Source: JAAYVZ01 sp035384965 (lineage in GTDB: Bacteria; Acidobacteriota; Thermoanaerobaculia; Thermoanaerobaculales; Thermoanaerobaculaceae). Taken from it: DNA of 64,000 nucleotides. Positions 59,947 through 64,000 of this stretch are shown here, piece after piece; position 1 is the first letter of the stretch, and the number at the start of each line of letters is the position of its first letter. The stretch is taken from NCBI GenBank assembly GCA_035384965.1, contig DAOOJE010000017.1, positions 13,835 through 77,834 of the forward strand, in the 5' to 3' direction. The notes below the pieces were generated by a model. That model was not told the origin of the DNA and made no database searches. It was given only the letters and a program-made list of their open reading frames with translations. Made by a program: the position numbers and the translations under genes.

Positions 59947-60327
59947 TCAACCGCCGGCGCTCTCCGGTGGCGTCCAGCGGTAGCGTTCGAGGTCGAGTGT
60001 ACGGTCGAGCCTGAACTCCACGCCCTCCGCCTCGAGCATGTCCTGCTGCACGTGCGGCGGCAAGTCCGGCAGTCGCTCGGTCGAGCACCCCCCCCGGGCG
60101 TTGACCACGCGGTGCCACGGCACGTCGTCGGGACAAGTGTGCATCGCCCACCCGACGGCGCGTGGCGAGACGAGCTGGCCGAAAACCTCGGCGATCTGGC
60201 CGTAGGTCATGACCTGCCCGCGCGGAATCGAGCGCACGAGCTCGTAGATCGCCGCCCAGATCCCACTCCCTGCTCCCCCTGCGTCGCCGTGGACCCGCTG
60301 CTCCCGGGACCGCCGTCCTCTCGCCAC
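59947..60327 (-). CDS. Alkyltransferase-like (ATL) DNA repair protein
   Basis: The 126-residue protein has the MGMT DNA-binding fold: IYELVRSIPRGQVMTYGQIAEVFG with the recognition helix SPRAVGWAM. The alkyl-acceptor motif PCHRVV reads PWHRVV, Trp replacing Cys, the hallmark of ATL proteins. These bind O6-alkylguanine and flag it for nucleotide excision repair rather than repairing it. The length fits. The start is GTG 60327 with TAGCAT ending 6 nt upstream and no Shine-Dalgarno. Confidence 0.93.
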   Translation of the reverse strand: MARGRRSREQRVHGDAGGAGSGIWAAIYELVRSIPRGQVMTYGQIAEVFGQLVSPRAVGWAMHTCPDDVPWHRVVNARGGCSTERLPDLPPHVQQDMLEAEGVEFRLDRTLDLERYRWTPPESAGG

Positions 60328-60333
60328 TCGGGC

Positions 60334-60339
60334 ATGCTA
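60334..60339 (-). promoter_or_regulatory. -10 hexamer TAGCAT before the ATL gene
   Basis: On the minus strand the hexamer ends exactly 6 nt before the GTG start. It predicts a leaderless transcript. Confidence 0.45.
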
Positions 60340-60514
60340 CTCCACCTCTTGCCAGCCGGACGGGAGAGAGAAGCACCAGGGGGCGAGAGGGCTCCGCACC
60401 CACTCGCGAACCCGGGGGGCGCCCCTTGCCGCTTGCGCGGGTGTGGCTGTGCCGGCCGCCATCGGTCACCCCAGGCGTGGGGCGGCATTGAGCCACCCCT
60501 GCCGTGCGCCTCGC

Positions 60515-61795
60515 TCACCTGGAGGGCAGTGGGTTCTCGAACCTTGCAGCGTTTCCGAGGTCCGCCTCGATCTCGAGCAGGCGGTTGTACTTGGCGATTC
60601 GCTCCGAGCGGCAGGCCGAGCCCGTCTTGATCTGGCCGCCGCCCATCGCCACCGCGAAGTCGGCGATGAACGCGTCCTCGGTTTCCCCGGAGCGATGCGA
60701 GATCACGTACCCCCAGCCGGCCGCGCGGCACGACTCGATCGCCTCGATCGTCTCGCTCACGGTGCCGATCTGGTTGAGCTTGATCAGCGCGGCAGTGCTG
60801 GCCCTTTCCTCGATGCCGCGGCGGATGAAGCTCGGGTTGGTGACGAAGATGTCGTCACCCACGATCTGCACCCGGCTTCCGAGCGCAGCGGTGTGTGCGG
60901 TGAACCCGGCCCAGTCGTTCTCGGCCAGCCCGTCCTCGATCGACACGATCGGGAAGCGGTCGATCCACGACCCGTACAGCGCCGTCATCTCGGCGCTGGT
61001 CGTCCGCCCCTGCCCCGACTTCGCGAGGTTGTAGGCGCCGTCCTCGAAGAACGAGCTGGCGGCAGGGTCGAGCGCCAGCGCCACATCCCGCCCCGGCCGG
61101 TAGCCGGCGGCCTCGATCGCCTGCACGATCAGCTCGCACGCCTCCTCGTTGCTGCCGAGGTTGGGCGCGAACCCGCCCTCGTCCCCGACGCTCGTGGCGT
61201 AGCCCTTGCCGGCCAGGATCTTCTTGAGAGCGTGGAACGTCTCCGCACCCCACCGGAGCGCTTCGGCGAACGTGGGCGCGCCGATCGGCATCACCATGAA
61301 CTCCTGGAAGTCGACGCTGTTGTCGGCGTGCTTGCCGCCGTTGAGGATGTTCATCATCGGCACCGGCAGGCGGCCGGCCTCCGCCCCCCCGAGGTAGGCG
61401 AAAAGCGGGAGCCCGGCCGCGGCGGCTGCCGCCCGCGCCACCGCCATCGAGACTCCGAGCGTGGCGTTGGCCCCGAGCCTCGCCTTGTTCGGCGTGCCGT
61501 CGAGGTCGATGAGGAGCCGGTCGATCTCGGCCTGCCGGGAAGGGTCCTTCCCGATTAGCTCGGGAGCGATGATCTCGTTGACGTTGCGGACGGCTCGCAG
61601 CACCCCCTTGCCGCCGAAGCGCGCCTTGTCGCCGTCGCGCAGCTCGACCGCCTCGTGCTCGCCCGTGGACGCGCCCGAGGGTACGGCCGCCGTGGCGACC
61701 TTGCCGCTGTCCAGGACGACCCGCACCCGCAGCGTCGGGTTTCCCCTGGAGTCCAGAATCTCGAGCGCCGACACCGAACGAATGGCCTGATGCAT
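60515..61795 (-). CDS. eno: Enolase
   Basis: The 426-residue glycolytic enzyme interconverts 2-phosphoglycerate and phosphoenolpyruvate. Motifs are LEILDSRGNPTL, SGASTGEHEAVELRD, GDEGGFAPNL, the metal-binding VSIEDGLAENDW, the catalytic Lys in ALIKLNQIGT, and SHRSGETEDAFIAD. All catalytic residues appear intact. ATG 61795 has GGAGG 7 nt upstream. It is a single gene followed by the ATL gene on the same strand. Confidence 0.98.
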   Translation of the reverse strand: MHQAIRSVSALEILDSRGNPTLRVRVVLDSGKVATAAVPSGASTGEHEAVELRDGDKARFGGKGVLRAVRNVNEIIAPELIGKDPSRQAEIDRLLIDLDGTPNKARLGANATLGVSMAVARAAAAAAGLPLFAYLGGAEAGRLPVPMMNILNGGKHADNSVDFQEFMVMPIGAPTFAEALRWGAETFHALKKILAGKGYATSVGDEGGFAPNLGSNEEACELIVQAIEAAGYRPGRDVALALDPAASSFFEDGAYNLAKSGQGRTTSAEMTALYGSWIDRFPIVSIEDGLAENDWAGFTAHTAALGSRVQIVGDDIFVTNPSFIRRGIEERASTAALIKLNQIGTVSETIEAIESCRAAGWGYVISHRSGETEDAFIADFAVAMGGGQIKTGSACRSERIAKYNRLLEIEADLGNAARFENPLPSR

Positions 61796-62009
61796 GCTGA
61801 CTCCTCCTTCCGGCCCGCTCGCACCGCAGGCCTTGTTCCTCACCCCACCGACAACGCCGCTTCGCGCCAGGAATCTTTGCCCCGGACAGACCTGCCTGGC
61901 AGCCTTGTGCCACCGGCCCACGAGCGTATCCGCGAGCCCTCTGGGTGTCAACGACTCCCGAACCTGGGGTTCGACGGGCCGCGGGTTGCGAGGCGAGGCG
62001 ACGTCGGTC

Positions 62010-63822
62010 TCACCCGCGAGAGGTGGTGACGGCCGCCTGGAGGGTGGCCAGGCCCGCCTCGAGCGCCGAGAGTATCTCGACTTCCCCCTGTATCTGGTTT
62101 TCGGCGTGCGCTCGTCTTTCGAGCCCGGCCACCACACCGTCGCGTGTCGCCCGGGCCGTCCGATCGAGCCCCTGGTCCAGCGTTGCGGTGAACCGGTCGA
62201 GCGACTCGTCGAGGCTGCGGTACAGCGCCCAGCGCAGACTCTCGGCGTTGCGGACCACGAGCAAATTGCTTGCGCAGGCGATCGAGAATGCGGCGTCGAC
62301 GAGCCGCGGCCGGGAGCAAGCGGTCGAAGAACGCCGGCTCGATCGGGCTCAGGGTTCCGAGCCGCTCCCGGCTGACCCAGGTCGGCTCGCGGACTAGCTC
62401 GAACCAGCCCGCTGCCTCCGGCGCGCGACAGGGCACCTCGAACAGCTCGGAGGCGGTCTTCCGGAGATCCGCGAGCAGGCCGTCGGCCCGTTGCTGGTGG
62501 GCACGCAGCAGCGACTCGCTGTGGTCCGAAGAGCGCGCGGAGATGGCTCCCAGCTCCCGCTCGAAGAAGGACGGAATGGCCGCGTCGAGCACGTGTTGAA
62601 CCTGCGCTTCCGTGGCGTCCTCCTGTCGGTCCAGCTCGGCCTTCACGGTCTCCAGCAGGAACGCCCGTGCTCTTCGTCGGAGCGCGTCCACCTCCCCCTC
62701 GAGCAGCTCGTGGGCGCGCCGGCGGTCGCCAGCGAGCAGGTCAGCAGCCACCAGCCGCTCGCGCTGGATTTCCTCGATCTTCCGCTCGAAGGCAGCCAGC
62801 CGCTGCTGGAGATCGTGGATGGGCAGCGTCAGTGACTGGATGGCCAGGCGCACCTGGAGCCCTGCTTCCTCGAGGACATCGGCTGCCTTGAGGGCAATCG
62901 AACTCTCCAGCGCGCCCGCCTTCTCGCGGGCCAGAAAGCGCAGCAGCATGAGCCTGATCGCGCCGATCCCGCTGAACTCGGCGGCCTCCCGCTCGTCTCT
63001 TGCAACGGCCGCGAGCGACTGGCGGGCCGACACCGCATGAACAGTGGTGTCAGCGGGAAAGCCGAGGTTGTCGCACAGCAGGCGCAGCAGAAAGCCGCTC
63101 GCCTGGCGCAGCTCGTCGGGCTCGAGCAGGTCGGCCTTGGCGAGCACCACCAGCACCCCAGGAATCCTGGCTCGCACCTCGCGCAGGAACTCGAACTCCA
63201 CCTGGGTCATGGGCGGGTCGGCGGAAGCCACGAACAGCGCCGCGTCGCACTGGGGAAGGAAGTTGAGCGTGGCTTCGGTGTTGTGGGTGAACATCGAGCC
63301 GATCCCCGGGGTGTCGATGACCACCAGCCCGTCCTCCAGCAGAGGCGGCGGGTAGAGCACCTCGACGTGCTGAATCTTCTTGTGGTTTTTCGGGTTGCGT
63401 TCCTAGCTGACATGCTCCAGGAGGAACTCCTCGAGCGTGAAGTCGGAGCTGGCCGGATCGTGGGGAACAACTGTTCCGTCCGCGAGCTGGACGCGAGCAG
63501 ACGGCCGCTGTCCCCATCTCACGAACGTGGGCAGGGCGGTGAGGGGCAAGATCGAGGTGGGCAACAGGCGGGCGCCCAGCAAGGCGTTCACGAACGTGCT
63601 CTTGCCGCGCTTGAACTGGCCGAGGACCGCGAGGTGGAAACGGCCTTCGGACAGGCGCTCGCCCAGGCGCAGGATGCGGGACGCGTAGATCCTGCCGGCC
63701 GGGTCGAGGGTCTCCAGTTCGCTTGCGGCGAGCGCGAGCCGCTCGTGCAGGCTCTGGCCGTCGCCGCTGTCGGAAAGGCCGCCCTGCGAGGCCGTTTGCA
63801 TGAGTTGAGGGCTGTCTCCCAT
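62010..63822 (-). pseudogene. Dynamin-like GTPase gene, broken by a stop and a frameshift
   Basis: The coding sequence reads as a bacterial dynamin-like GTPase: P-loop GQFKRGKSTFVNALLG, G2 region LPLTALPTF, G3 DTPGIGS, G4 AKADLLEP, then a long helical stalk. Two faults break it. An in-frame amber codon (TAG) at 63403-63405 lies between HVS and ERNPKNHKKIQH, where GAG is likely. A one-base insertion in the T-run at 62263-62265 shifts the last 80 residues into another frame; dropping one T restores LLVVRNAESLRWALY. No other damage is seen, so this is either very recent decay or sequence error. ATG 63822 is the start. Confidence 0.85.
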
Positions 63823-63898
63823 GAGAGCCTCCGCTGCACCACGTGGTAGGTGCCATCAGCTCCGGGAGCGGTTCGAGGCGGACACCATCGCCGCCGTC

Positions 63899-63928
63899 AG
63901 AATACTGCGCATGTTCCGATCCGTGCAA
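63899..63928 (-). promoter_or_regulatory. Promoter of the dynamin-like gene
   Basis: On the minus strand TTGCAC and TATTCT are 18 nt apart. +1 is predicted about 70 nt before the start codon. Nothing else is seen from 63823 to the end of the window. Confidence 0.5.
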
Positions 63929-64000
63929 CCGCCTCGCCCGCGGTGCGCAGGGCTCCGTCACCGTGACTGGAAGGCTGAGCGTTAGGAGCGTGATAGGGAG

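Noticed and set aside
60469..60482. Terminator after enolase
   Set aside because: Only a 5-bp stem (CCCCA/TGGGG) with no U-tract; it may be chance.

Overview
The window is 64 kb of high-GC DNA from a Gram-negative bacterium. Markers of a diderm envelope are an LptD outer-membrane LPS translocon, SurA/PpiC-type periplasmic isomerases, a TonB-C-like domain, lipoproteins with clear lipoboxes, a TRAP transporter with a TatT component, and meso-DAP-type MurE. Gene content (an IPTL-CTERM surface protein with DUF11-like repeats, a pseudokinase-TonB fusion, DUF4388/roadblock proteins) fits Acidobacteriota, perhaps Thermoanaerobaculia-like. That placement is an inference; no rRNA or other phylogenetic marker was examined. 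One tRNA (Pro, CGG) is present. No CRISPR array, IS element, integrase or phage gene was seen.

Layout. 0-1.5 kb: YceH-like protein and an SDR oxidoreductase. 1.7-8.6 kb: the most unusual block, a cytoplasmic group 3-like [NiFe]-hydrogenase (small and large subunits). It is flanked by two proteins with V4R-like C-termini (one fused to a 2x[4Fe-4S] ferredoxin), and followed by a maturation protease, a ParA-type ATPase and a roadblock-like protein. Two more roadblock-type proteins lead the cluster. No diaphorase, Hdr, F420-binding subunit or MglA-type GTPase is present. 8.6-16 kb: a fused acyltransferase, a secreted subtilase, an RsuA-family pseudouridine synthase, a CDF transporter, a degraded gene fragment, and a glutamine synthetase lacking the adenylylation tyrosine. 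16-22.5 kb: one 2078-residue IPTL-CTERM repeat protein. 22.9-35 kb: PhoH/PIN, Bcp peroxiredoxin, POT-family transporter, ankyrin protein, GGDEF and HD-GYP proteins, HtrA protease, Rho, and a membrane pseudokinase-TonB fusion. 34.9-41.8 kb: RuvX, LptD, tRNA-Pro, a secreted protein, an alpha/beta hydrolase and two parvulin-type isomerases. 42-55.3 kb: a dcw operon mraZ-rsmH-ftsL-ftsI-murE-murF-murD-ftsW-murC-ftsQ-ftsA-ftsZ. mraY and murG are missing from their usual places. Every junction from rsmH to ftsZ is a stop/start overlap. 55.5-64 kb: zinc-ribbon protein, TRAP transporter (fused DctQM, DctP, TatT), an alkyltransferase-like DNA repair protein, enolase, and a dynamin-like GTPase gene broken by one amber codon and one frameshift.

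Regulation visible in the sequence. The dcw promoter is near-consensus and is followed by four GTGG repeats at exact 10-bp spacing, the expected MraZ operator. At least five genes have a TANNNT -10 hexamer exactly 6 nt before a start codon with no convincing Shine-Dalgarno, which predicts leaderless mRNAs. Tandem AGGCAxx heptads recur in three intergenic spots. TCGA-type heptads form inverted pairs in two others. Several GC-rich hairpins without U-tracts look like terminators.
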